DNA of 64,000 nt from Ulota crispa (Eukaryota > Streptophyta > Bryopsida > Orthotrichales > Orthotrichaceae). The position numbers and the translations under genes are program-made. How positions within the stretch are numbered: the stretch's first letter is position 1; every line of letters begins with the position of its first letter. Location of the stretch: assembly GCA_963920765.1 (NCBI GenBank), contig OY987242.1, forward strand, positions 21,290,002 through 21,354,001, read 5' to 3'. Of the stretch, positions 10,908 to 22,825 are shown one piece after another. The notes beneath the pieces were generated by a model. It ran no database searches, was not told the origin of the DNA, and saw nothing but the letters and a program-made list of their open reading frames with translations.

Positions 10908-11588
10908 CTAGCATCCGGCACCATTCCTTCGTGTGTTGATCTATCCTCTCTCTCTTGAATTTCGTGTGCATTGGCCTTGGTTGGAGTTGTTCGCTGATTG
11001 CTAACAAGCAATCGATCGTTTCTCCCTGAGACACCTCTGCTGCAAAGATTCCACGACTGACATGGCGCATCGTGCCATTGTCTCTATACAAGAAACCACC
11101 TTTGTATTGTAGTCCTAGCTTCAAGTTCACTAGTATGGGCCTTTGCCAAACTGTAGCATTACTGACGAGGATAGCGTCCAGCGTTGTAGAAAAGTAGGTA
11201 CCCGTGCACATGCGTAGCATCTGAGCATTGGCAATCTGAAGCAATGCACACTGATTTGGAGCGGATATTGAAAAGCCTTTCGCTTTGTAGGAAACATGTA
11301 TGAATAGAGGATTTCTGTAACTGCCTTGGTAGTTTGAAATCATAATCACATTGTGCTGTTTTGCCTGAATCTCATTTGTTCCAGTTTCAATGAGGCAACA
11401 TAGCGCAAAAGTTCGTCAGATGTCGGAAGCCTGGACCATGGACGTCGATTTTGTGGAGTGTTGTCAAAGAACGGGCAACCAGAAATTTGTGGTAGTTCCT
11501 TGCTGTAGGCCTTTATCAAGTCTACAATTTTGTGAAAACCCACCGGTGTAATGAATTTGCCCATTTTCTGAGAAGAAAGATAATTCAT
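10813..11588 (-). pseudogene. Unidentified protein-like open stretches on the minus strand
   Basis: Two adjoining open stretches read right to left. The first (from about 11588) includes MGKFITPVGFHKIVDLIKAY and GCPFFDNTPQNRRPW, and is preceded by TTTCTTCTCAG, a good splice acceptor. The second, open from about 11400 to 10813, includes NVIMISNYQGSYRNPLFIHV, APNQCALLQIANAQMLRMC and GTMRHVSRGIFAAEVSQGE. The composition is balanced and protein-like over more than 190 codons, unlike a chance frame in this AT-rich DNA. The two stretches overlap at their junction in different phases, so the copy may be a broken gene or may be misread. I do not recognise the family. Its tail overlaps the end of the plus-strand gene by about 95 bases. 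Confidence 0.4.
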
Positions 11589-14047
11589 TGCAAGATAAAA
11601 TTACATCCTTTGGAAGCCCTCCCCCCTACGTAAAAATGGAGGTTGTAATTTCCATGTTTGCTCAATTTCATGGCAGAACTCTTGATCATTGAAAATGTTA
11701 TAAGGTGAATTCTCTTTTTTCATTGTTCTTGCTTCTTTTTTGCAAGTATAAGTGAAGGCTGGTCACAACTGGTGACAATGAGAAATATTAAGACTAAGTA
11801 AGTTATACCATTTTCATGGTTGAGGTTAGCCAGCATTAGAGAAAATGTCACTTATAAGTATGACGTTTTCTTAAATGTTTCTTTGTTTGTGGAGTGGTCG
11901 GTGTATGCACAGTTTCTCATGCAAGTACTGTACAGTACTGCTGTGCTTGACCAAGAAACCTCTCCCTAACCCTAAACTTGCATTGGGTTGTACGCTGTAA
12001 CAAACAGTGAGCATACATTGCTAACTTAGTGCCTACTTGTGCCCTGCTGCCCAATTTCTTCCTGGTATAACTAGTCCTTGCTGCCTGTCTGGTTCAGTGT
12101 TTTTGTTTGGGGCGACAAATCGGTAGAAACTGAATTTGTTTGAGGAGCCTGAAATTAGAGCCAGAGCCAATGAAAACACTGAATGTGATTCACCAAAATT
12201 TATCAATGAAGGGACTGTCTTTGCCCTCCTTTTTTCACATGTCACGACACAATCATTGCTTTAGATGTCTTTTTGCACTAAAAAGTTGGAGATTGCTTGT
12301 GGACTACCAAAAAGTAAATGAAAGAAACCAAATTTGCACCCAAAAAAGAGCAATCGTCAAACAAGCACCAAACACAAAATTTCAATTTAAACTCCAATCT
12401 AGTTGAACTGTCGTGATGTTGTCCATTGGAATGGTGGTAATCCTTTCTTATACATATATTATGTTGTTGGACAAAGATTTTTATTTTCAGGCAGCCATAT
12501 CCAAGCAAAAGGAGTTTTGGCATTCAGTGGTGCCTCGACAAGATGAAGGTATCTGGACAGCATTTTCATTTCATGTAAGGAAAGCATTCATTGTAGCCAA
12601 ACACATCTTTTGTAGCTCCCCAACAGCCAGGGATAGTCATTTCCTTCATCTTAGCTAAGCATTTTTTTCTTATAAAGGTTCATCTTAAAGAGGCACTACT
12701 GTATATCGTAAGCCATGTACTGAACTGCATCAATAGACGTAGTCACACCTTCTTCACTCAAAGAATGGGGAAGCGACACTTTCTTCTTGATTTGCAGAGG
12801 CCTCATTTTTTTTTGAAGGTAGAGAAGTTTTTTTTCACCTACGTAAGAAAAGCATGGATGTGAAGAAGCTTTTTCACATGAAATTTGTATCAATGTGTGT
12901 CTCTTTTCATTTTGGTCTTCTTGCTTTCACCCTCCTTATAGTTGGAGACCTTGGTTGAGTGTGTGAATGCAGCTTGCTTTCTTACATCATTTTCTAGGTA
13001 AACTCATTTTCCATTCTCGAGTGCCCACTAAAGGAGAGTCACACCTTCTTCGTGGACAAGTGCTCTCATTGGCTCCTTTTTCCATTTCACAATTTTTCAT
13101 TCTTCAAAGAAGTTTCATTATCTAAGAAGGTATGACTAAGTTACCCATAATTCTGTACCAGCTGCAAAGTTTCAGTTTTATATGCAATCCTCTTGCATTG
13201 ATTGAATGTGCATATGAAGAAATAAGCAACAGTTATTGAGTCTGGGCCAATGGCAATTGAATGTGGAACTTGCAGCAAATGGACTCCTCCCATGCCAAAT
13301 GGAGTCACTTTTTAAACAAATGGGTCCTTTTTGTAAATAGTGCATTTTCCCTTCTATAGACTACTGTTTACAAAGAAGGTATTATGTGATATTTGTGAAA
13401 TATGGACTCCAATATTTTCCTCATGAACAGAAGTTCAAATATTTCATGGAATAAACTGAATTTTGTGTTGTGGGCTTTCAATCAACAAAGTGCATATGCG
13501 GCAAATATATAAATAGTTGGGTAATTTGTTATTAAAAAGGCAAGACTATTTTTATGCTGCTGTAGTCACTTATTGTAGTCACTTGTTGAATTATTGTTGA
13601 ATTTATGGGTCATAACAAGGAAATTTACATAAAACTATCAACAACAACAAAAAAAAAAAACCCCTTCCTTAGATGGGTGGTTGTAAACAATACTATAGAA
13701 GGATTATTTTTAATTTCATTTGAGATATTAATCAAAGAACAAAACCAATATCAGTAACAAAGAAGAATTTTGTACTTTTAGGTTTTATTAGAGTGAACAA
13801 TAATAAATCGAACTTGCTTGAATATACCTTCTCTCAAATTAATCTTCAAGGTGGGATTTACGCATAAAGTTCCAAAACCCTAAAACAAATAATAATCTTT
13901 TACGTTTGAATTTAATGAGGTAGTAAATCTTAAATCAAAAATTCAACAAGCGATCAACTTTAGTATATGCTTGAATACAAAAAACGCATTAGTGGTAGCC
14001 AAAATTTAAGTTTGACCTCAAAAGAGCCAAATAATGGTCTTTAAGCC
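11589..14047. other. Intergenic; possible small inverted-repeat element at 12738-13140
   Basis: AT-rich with no supported gene. TAGTCACACCTTCTT at about 12739 and its near-mirror AAGAAGGTATGACTA ending near 13138 could be the terminal repeats of a ~400-bp MITE. A third copy of the word (GAGTCACACCTTCTTCGTGG) lies inside at about 13036. No target duplication was seen. Confidence 0.3.
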
Positions 14048-14287
14048 TTAACTCTTAAGACCCAGCTACTATAATACATATTATGTACATTATTGTATAA
14101 CTGACATTTGCTACCAATAAAAAGTTTTAATTTGGGATCTTGACTACCTCAATAGAACAACATTGATCTATATTCTAACTTCTTTATTGATCTCAAATGT
14201 AATAAAGTTGTGGATGCACTCCAAATACAAGAAAAATATTCCATATTGTAATGGTAGCAAAGGGTTGCTTGGTCCTTTAAGGGTTAA
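14048..14287. mobile_element. TTAA-bounded MITE, 240 bp (same family as 39054-39375)
   Basis: The left end is TTAACTCTTAAGACCCAGC and the right end is GGTCCTTTAAGGGTTAA. Interior words such as ATTTGCTACCAATAAAAAG and TTTGGGATCTTGACTA also occur, in opposite orientation, in the element at 39054. It is non-coding. Confidence 0.65.
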
Positions 14288-16722
14288 CACTTGAATGTTT
14301 GTTGACATTGATTTTGGAAATTCATTCATAGTTATATTTGTTGTTTTAATATGTTTTGATTCTTCAAAGATGAGTTTATTTTGCAATTCAAAGAATATTG
14401 CTATTTTTTCTTTTAATGCATTACACAATTTTGTAAACAAAAAATGACAAAACAAGGGCCACTTCACAAACTGGTGAGTTCTGCCTTGCATGCATATGGT
14501 TTGTGTGTTTGTTAATAATTTGAGATGTTTTCCACCTTATATTATAAACTTGTTTTAACTATTGATAGGTTTTGAAACTTTCTGTCAAATGAAATTTCTT
14601 CTTTTACTTGTTCTCCATGTAATTATGAAACATTTGTGTAAGAATTGATAGGTAATGGAATTAGAAACCAAAAGAAAATCCAAGTCAAGAAAGAAAGTTC
14701 AAATCAAACGGTTTAAGGCTTTTTAATTCAATAGTGTGTACCAAAAGGGAAATTTTTCATTTTTTTTTAATGTAGAACAAAATCGGGCATATGGATGGTA
14801 TCCAAATCCTTGAAGGTCATGCGACTCATGCCTTGTAGAATTGTATCATTTTAAATCATTTGGGAATTAAAATGTATAAGTTACAGGTACACAGGCTCTC
14901 ACAGTCTCACAATAGCCCTCGCTGCCCCCAGGCATTGAATGTGCAGTCTTTGAGCATAAGTACTCATTCATGGTGTGATGTCCCATTACTCATGCTTCTG
15001 GCCTGCCTGCCTGTCTCTGCCTGTTTCTACTGCAGATGTTGAGTTGATCTCCAGCCAGGACCAGACATCGACCGCTGCTTAATTGATGAGTGATTTGAAG
15101 ATTAATCAGCCATCACCCCATGTTACATGCTCTTGAAGACATGCGCCTCAATTCCATTTCCATTGCAAGGACACTTAGTAACTCTCAGTGTAATATGCAT
15201 TTTGCCCTTTATTAGTGGCCCCCAGTCTATGTGCTTTTCAAAATTTAGCGCTGCTTTCATCGTTTGAGAGCTCAACAAGGTTCTATCCTTGCTTTGGTTG
15301 AGTTTCTGAAATTAGCCCTAAGGCCTTTCTAGATATCTCCTAAAGGATCGAACTGCATTTTTATTTTTTATTTTTTTTAATTAATTTATTTTTTTTGGCA
15401 ATATAGCTATTTTGGGCAAGTAGTACTTATAGAACAATAAATAAATTTTCACAAACTATTTAGAGGATGTGTATTCAAGGAGAACCTTTCTAATGCAACA
15501 ATTTTCAACCATTTTAATTTGTAGAAAAAAGTTTTGATAAAAAATGTAGTTTTGCTTACTCGTAGGACAAGAGTGACATAACTATTTCCAATAGTTGAAA
15601 TTTTGGATCTTGCCCAACAATTGAGGGATAGAGCTATGTCCTTGTCATACCTTGAACCAACCTCCTTCCATGAAGGCAATTGTTTTTGCTTACTTCCCTT
15701 TACAAATTACAATCACCTTTGTTTGAAGCAACCCTATGTTAATCATGTTTGTCAAAGCCACAATTTTTGAACAATTTCCTTCTTTTATTTTCCGCTCCTC
15801 TAAAGCTAGCTAAATTTGAAGTTCCATTGTACACATCTTGAAAAATTATTGTATGTGGAAGCTAGTTTTTTTTTGAAATTACAACCTTGTATGAGAATTT
15901 TCTTGAAGCTAGTTTCTTGTTCTAATTTTTTAGTATGTGTTCCCAAATTAACATGTTATGAAATTTTTCTAGACATATGACCGGCTCTATTAAAAAAACC
16001 ACTTTGAAAAATTCCAAGCAAAAAGTGACACAAGTTGTTGAAAAGGCTCTCCAAATTATAGCTATCTAAAATTGGAATGCCTCCAAAAAAAACTACCTCT
16101 TACTTTAGACTTTATAATCTTAAAATTTGTGATTAAATATCTTTCATCTTTTTTATTATAATATAAAAAAGTGGTTTGGTACTAGGTCCCATGGTAAATT
16201 GCACCAAGATTTCATTTTCAATTTATTTTCCCTTTACTATCACAATTATTTATTTCAAATGTTTTTTGGTAAAACATAGTCAAAGAACTTCAGGCCAAGT
16301 TTTCATGACCTTGACTCCTAGTAAAAAGCGACCCTAACTCAAGTAGGCCCTAACTCAAGTAGGAAAATATAATCTCTGCTTATGATAAAGAAACACAAAA
16401 TTCAAAAGCTGCCTAACACATCACAATAATGTGGCTAAATTAAGCTAAACTTATACCAATTAATTTGTACTGCAGAACAAAGAAGTGGGAGCGCTATAGT
16501 GCTAAATTTGAAATATCACCACATTTACTAACATTTTTAGCCACTTGAGCAAATCATGAACTGAGTTGCCAAGCCAGGGAGAGGGCAAGCAGGTAAGTGA
16601 TTCGTATTTCATACTATCATGTCATGGAGAGGAGTACTTGCAAATCTTTCTGTTTGCTATCAGCAAATATTGCCATTGTACGCATTTGGCTTAACTCATT
16701 ATTATTGCAGTTGGCAACAAGA
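14288..16722. other. Intergenic, no feature supported
   Basis: AT-rich DNA with homopolymer runs. No open stretch stands out above chance, and no terminal repeats were paired. Confidence 0.5.
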
Positions 16723-17130
16723 GGTGATTCACACTATGTCCCACATCCCGGTTCATTACATTTTGCTTATAAGGTAGGAGGCTCATTCAGGCTCTAATTG
16801 CGTTCTGCTTTAGGAATGGCTGAAATTTGAGGTGAAATATTTAGTACTCCGCTTGATGAGTTAGGTAGGCTTACATGGACTGTTTATGAGCCTCTTACCT
16901 TATGGCATCATGTTTTGGAAGTTTTGGGGCTAAAGAAGGTGGACCTTCACTCAAGGTTTGGGGCGTTGTACTAAACCCACCTTTGAACCCAAGTCTCACC
17001 AATATTTTTGCACAAAATGGTCATGAATTTTTTTAATACTCCTCTTTATCCTTAACAACCCAACAAAATTGGGATCTCAAGTTGAGGTTGGACTTGCAAA
17101 GATGAAACATGGGACGTAGTGTGAACCACC
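16723..17130. mobile_element. MITE-like element with ~28-bp inverted ends
   Basis: The left end reads GGTGATTCACACTATGTCCC and the right end read inward is GGTGGTTCACACTACGTCCC. A related end, GGTTCACACTACATCCCA, occurs near 55395 together with the inner word GAGATCCCAACTTTGTTAGG. The target duplication is unclear, so the family cannot be named. The 408-bp body has no gene. Confidence 0.5.
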
Positions 17131-17460
17131 CATTGAATCTACTAGACCAAAGACAAAATCATACAAGCATGAATGGTAAATTGTTTATGTAAAAATTAAA
17201 TTCTATTTTTGAATTAGTATTTGGGGAGATTTTTATCTTCACTTGCTATGGTTTGGTACATCTCATTTTCAACTGGTTTTTGAGGTGCATGCATTTGAGG
17301 TTGCCTACATTTATATTATAATTATTTGTCCAAAGGAAAAATAGCAAGTTTTATTATGTAGATTCCAATTTCAACTTGTTTCTTTGCTCTTTAGCAAGGT
17401 GAGTGAGTTTTTCTTTACTACAAGGTTTGCACCAAGATTTCATTGAATCCTAAGTATTAG
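17131..17460. repeat. Diverged dispersed repeat, copy at 17.1-17.5 kb
   Basis: This stretch and 19205-19520 share an ordered series of words: GAATCTACTAG, GGGGAGATTTT, TCTCATTTTCAAC, GTGCATGCA, and a TATAATTA tract. They are clearly related but heavily diverged. It may be an old element or a local duplication. Confidence 0.5.
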
Positions 17461-19204
17461 AGTTATCCTAAGAGTATCCAAAACTTGGGGTATGTAACCT
17501 CTTATACAAAGGAGAGGATGACTTTCCAAAAGTAAAAAAAAAACTTTTAAGTCTAAATTTATATATGGAACCAAATCCAAAGTACTTCCGAAAGGTGTAT
17601 TGACTCATTTTTTAGGATATAATATTGACACCTCCTTTTTATTATGTTGGTTATTTTGTACTTACTTTTAGTTATCCTAAAAAACAAAATACAAGATGAC
17701 AATGAGTGTCAAACAAGGTTAAAATTTTAAGATAGTTCCATTATCTTTACATTTTCAGAATTGTATTACACTCCAAAAAGAAGAGGCTAGGAAGCCAACT
17801 AAATTTTAAGTACGTCTACTTTTAGATAAGTTGCATATGTTATATTGTATGAACCGTTGTTCTCAAAAACTGCTAACATTTGTGTTGATTTGTTTTTTTA
17901 ATCTGTATTTAGGACGTCACTGTTTCAATATTAGATGCTCAAATGGCTCAATTGAAATTCGAATGAAACACTTGTGAATAGAAGGATCTCTGTAGATTTT
18001 ATGAAGAATTGAGATTCAACTTCTCCATTTTCCAATTTTGTTGCACTTATAGCTCCAAACATTTTTGTGCACCCTGAAGACAACCAAACAGTCTAATCTA
18101 TCAAAGCAATATCTCATTATCACTTACATGCATAAATTGTAGTCTCTTCATGTGATCTATACATACAAAAGGAGACATCTCCACATTCTCTTATAATCAC
18201 ATATGAACAACTCAAATGAGGTTATTGGATAGACATCCTCAAATTTTATTTTTATTCAATGAAAATTTTGGGATAAAATTCTTAAAGATGACCACAGGCA
18301 TGTTTTATTTCTTGATGATGAATTTGGTCTCTAAAATTTATTTTAAAAAATGATATGTTGCAAGCTATGGAATCTCTACAATGTTCACCAAAGCCCTCTT
18401 CCGTGGTTCCATTAAAATCTCCAATTCAATAAATACCTATTTAACTTTGACATGATGTGTGTTGATGTAGAATCAATTAGGGCAAAGTTGTTTAGACAAG
18501 TACCCATAAGAGATGCCAACAATGTTTGATTAAAAAATAAAAAACAAGCATTGATAAAATACATGACTGTCTTTACAAAAAAAAGGTAAAAAATTAATGA
18601 AACTACATTCATGTTCAACTATAACTTTAGATATGTTATGCATAATTACTTTGCAATGAACACTTTACATTGTTTGTACTCCATTTTATGGTTAATTTTT
18701 TGTCAAGGCAATGAACTATAAAGTATAGGCATCCATCTCCAACATTTCCTAAATTTTAATATATAATACATGAGCACAAGTAATCGTAACAAATCCTTGC
18801 AATGAGAGAAGCCATTTGCCTTGTGTCAATGTATGAGTCCATCTTTGAAGAAGTGCCATTGTTGTATTCTTTTTTACATGTTTTGTGCTTAATATACAAA
18901 TGAATCAACTATCAATTGTTGGTAATTTACAAATTTGAAGCAAACATTGACAATGAATGTTTAACCATTTTTGGGCTAAAATTTTATATTCCATTTAAAT
19001 AGGCATTTCTTTTTATTTAGCATACTCATAGGTTTTCTTCACCAAGATTTCAATCAGTTTTTACTTCATTCTTAAAGGCCCTTGAGGTAGTCCAAACTCC
19101 AATCCTCAAAAATCGCAAAAAAGTATTCTAAATTGTTAAGAAAAATAACCTAATTGTAATTTTCAATTTAGAGTTTGTAAAAGAAGACATGTTGGTCATA
19201 TCCA
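17461..19204. other. Intergenic, no feature supported
   Basis: AT-rich DNA between the two diverged repeat copies. No gene, RNA or paired terminal repeats were found. Confidence 0.5.
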
Positions 19205-19520
19205 TATTACTGAATCTACTAGTACACTATCTAGAATTTATCAATCAAGCATGAGAACATAAAATTTCCTCTAAAATTGATTGTAAATTGATTACAAATG
19301 ATTTTTACAAGGTATTTTTTGTTCCAAATCAATGAGTGGGGAGATTTTGAGCTTCTTTGACAAAAATCCTACATTTCTCATTTTCAACCAATTTTTTACA
19401 GTGCATGCACCGGATATTACCTATATAATTACACCATAATTAGTCAATTTTCAAAATTTTAGTTGGTTTCTAGTGGATTGATTTAGATTACAATTAGTTT
19501 TTTTCACATTTCATTTGGCC
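19205..19520. repeat. Diverged dispersed repeat, copy at 19.2-19.5 kb
   Basis: Partner of the copy at 17131-17460, in the same orientation, with the shared words in the same order and about 2.1 kb between them. Confidence 0.5.
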
Positions 19521-20698
19521 TAACTCTAATTTTTTGGGTATCCCCACACATTGTTCCAAATTTGTATGCAAAGTTCCAATCATAATGGGTTCTTAAAGGT
19601 TATGTATAACTTTACTTTATTGTTAAAGTTATACCTAGAACTTGAGTTTTGAATTGATGAAGCTTGTTTTTAAGGTGAAACACGCTTTCCTCTTCAAATT
19701 CTTTATAGTTTGCAAAGGGAGTTTTTAATATTTATGATGTGCAAGTATTATAAAAGTAGCACAAAAAGATATTAATTAAAACTAAATGGATGAAATTGAG
19801 TGTTGTAGAGGAATACAATAGTTTCCACAAGGATGAGAACAACCCAAAATGGGCCTCAAGGAGAACCCTTAATTGCAACAAGAGAAAATCATTCATACTC
19901 ATAAGGTGATAGCACACACAACAAATCTTGCGATTACTATATGATCTAAACTAGTACCATGAATAGTAAAGGGAAGCACAATAAACAATTAGTATTTGTT
20001 GTTTTTTATTTTTGGATGAACCCTCTATTCATTATTTGGTGTTTTTAACTTATTTATTATACACAACAAGATTCTTGAAAGACTTTTGATCTTACCCTCA
20101 AATATATTTTTTGCTAATGTATCCAAACAACAAAAACAACTCAATTTTTCAAATTTTCTCATTGACTCAAGGAGTAAATTATGATACATTGCTCACTTGT
20201 GTCCTTTGGACAAATATTGCACACGCCTTGGTTTTGAAGAGATCCAAATCACAATGAACTAGTCCTCAAAATATATACCTCTCCAATTTCAAACCACAAT
20301 TCTCTACTTCCACTTCAATGTACCTTCCCTTCTATTTGCAGAGAACTACACCTCATTCTTTTGTTCAAGTATTCATTTTTGCTTTTGCTTCAAAAAATGG
20401 CTATTTGCATTGAAGGGCAATTTGCAATATGCGACAATTCTAGTAGTAACTTACTAGTGAATATAATTAAGTGGCAATTATGAAGTACATTAAATTACCA
20501 TTACTGCAAATCTTACCTTAAAGCTGCACAAAGAGCTGCACCAGTGGCCATCTGAAAGTCTCTTGTCAGTTCATGCCCAGTCAATTGCAGTGGGAAGGGC
20601 AATTAAAGCAGAGTTGGGACTAGGACTGCAGCCCATTGTATTAGATAACTTATCATGTTCTCATACATGGAGTCATGGACTCACATCACATGCATAAT

Positions 20699-21605
20699 TT
20701 AACGGACCACGCGACTATATTTTGGTCACTGGGAGTGGTTTTTGGCCTGTAGGTTGAAATCACTTAATAATTTGGAATTTGGTCTTGAAGTATGCATGTG
20801 ATTTTAAGAATTTTGCATCCATTTAAAAGATAACAATGTAATTGGGTATGTGAGTTGATAAATAATGGTGTTTATACAGCATGGCTTCAAAATATGTATC
20901 CATTTTTTGTCAAAGATGGATCAAAGCAACAACACAATACATCAAATATGCAAGAAGAATGTCAAATTGCAATTGCACAATTCTAAAAAATTTCAAATTG
21001 CTTAAGAAATACGCTTGTAGTGTTTTCCTATGTGGAAGTAGTATAATTGTAGTATTTGAAAATCTACTAAAATGTTGTTGTCAGTTTGGCTTTAAAATTT
21101 GTCATCCTACATGTAAGGCCAATTCTTGATTATTTTCACCAACTGGATTTTCTAGAAAAATTATCAAATTTCTTATAGAACCGTTTTAGGGTAGCAAAGA
21201 AAGTGGGTATTTTTACCCTTTTTGTCCACTTAGCTACACCTTGTGATTGCTATTTTTGTCTATTTTGTGTGAAACTAGTCTTGTTGGAAAGGTGGGAAAC
21301 CCTACTTTTTAGAAATGTAAGGCTCTTCTCAATTGAAACTTGCATGAAAGCTTAATATTCAAAACTAAACAAGCATGAAATACAAGAGATTTTCCCCATA
21401 CAACTCACTCAATCATTATAATATTTCACCTCCAACGATAAATCTAACTGAAATTTTGGTGCTTTACAATAAATTAGGTGTACTTCCCATTTATACGGTT
21501 GGATTATTGAAAATGGGTCCATATTTGAGTCAACTCCAAATCTAAACTTACAGCCCCTGTTTTCAGTGGATTCTGTGAAAATGGGTGTGGTCGTTAAAGG
21601 GTTAA
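20699..21605 (+). mobile_element. TTAA-bounded element, ~900-bp family, copy A
   Basis: The left end is TTAACGGACCACGCGACTAT (somewhat degraded) and the right end is GGTGTGGTCGTTAAAGGGTTAA. It matches copy B (57764-58677) along its whole length, and copy C (53510-54413) in reverse, at roughly 80-85% by eye. A short frame at 20881-21129 (MASKYVSIFCQRWIKATTQY...) is also open in copy B (57954-58169). It has no recognised domain and may be a transposase relic or chance. Confidence 0.75.
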
Positions 21606-22825
21606 TTGCACATTCTTCTCTTCACTTTCAAGTACAAAAAGCACTTTGCCACCCAGTGTGCTACTAAATTTGCAATTAAATGGCCAATGACGAGTTTGGG
21701 GTAGTGGCCCTTACCATGGCCTCGAGGGGCCTTAGCATTATCAAATATCAATTATTATAAGTGAATAGCAGCTTAGCCACATCCAGGACTAGAAGAATTC
21801 AATATACTTTCAAAAAACCATGCGGAATTTAGCGAAACTTCTACCAGTTTTCTTCTTAGTATGGCTATTAAAATGTGAGTATGACAATGGTAATTCTGAA
21901 TTTCTGCATATTTGGAAATGTTTTCAAGTACATGATATAATTGTGAAAATCGCTTTTGGAAGTCTTTTCCTGTCTTTGAAGAGACTTCTATTTTCGGGAC
22001 CTCTTTTTCCACCAGTTTCACCACCTATTTTTTGTTTTTGTTTCATTATTATTTTTTTTCAGTAGCAAACTTGCTACTTGCCTGTTGAATTCAATATGCC
22101 AAACTGAACATTTTTATTCGTTGGATGTCCTTGTGTTGCTGTTGGTCTCATATTTATAAAAACAAATGTTGTATGTGACATGTTTGTTGAAAGAACTGGA
22201 CAGGCTTTTAGTTGTGGCTTCTGTGTGTTGGATTTGTCCCTTTTTCCCCTTAACCCCTCAAAGGCTGGAAGCTGAAATTTGGGTAATTTTTGGTGTATTT
22301 GGAGATACCGTAGATGTTGAGGGGTTCCCCTGAAACGTCAAACATCATATTTTTTGTTGAATACACTTAAAATTTAGCCTCTCAGGCTAGATCTAATGGT
22401 GAAGGACCCACCGTTTGCATTTTGAATCATGAACGAATAGACACACGATTTATGAAATTTAGATTTTCTCATCCATAATCCAAGAAGTTAAAGTATGTTT
22501 CACCCTCAGGCCTCAACAACTAAGTGTTTGTTTCAACAATTTGATTCTTTAAAATCGATTTCTAGAGGCAAATAAGTTCTTGTAAAATCACCATAATTGA
22601 ATTGAAAATTATAAAATTAAAGGAAACTTCTTAGGTAGAAACCATTTATCTTATCCTATGATTAAATGTAAGAGGAATTTTGTATTATTTGTTTAAGAAT
22701 TTGTAGACACGTGTTGGAGAGAAAGAACTTATTTTAGTTTTGATTTTAAGCTACCAAAATATTTTCAAAATTGTTACCACTTTGTTTGTTTTGGTATGAT
22801 AATTATGTGTAATATGCATGCTTCC
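21606..22825. other. Intergenic; lone TTAA-type end at 22250
   Basis: TTAACCCCTCAAAGGCTGG at 22250-22268 matches the left-end pattern of the TTAA elements, most like 59720. No matching right end was found within 700 bp; TGAGGGGTT near 22320 is a weak candidate. The rest is featureless AT-rich DNA. Confidence 0.4.
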
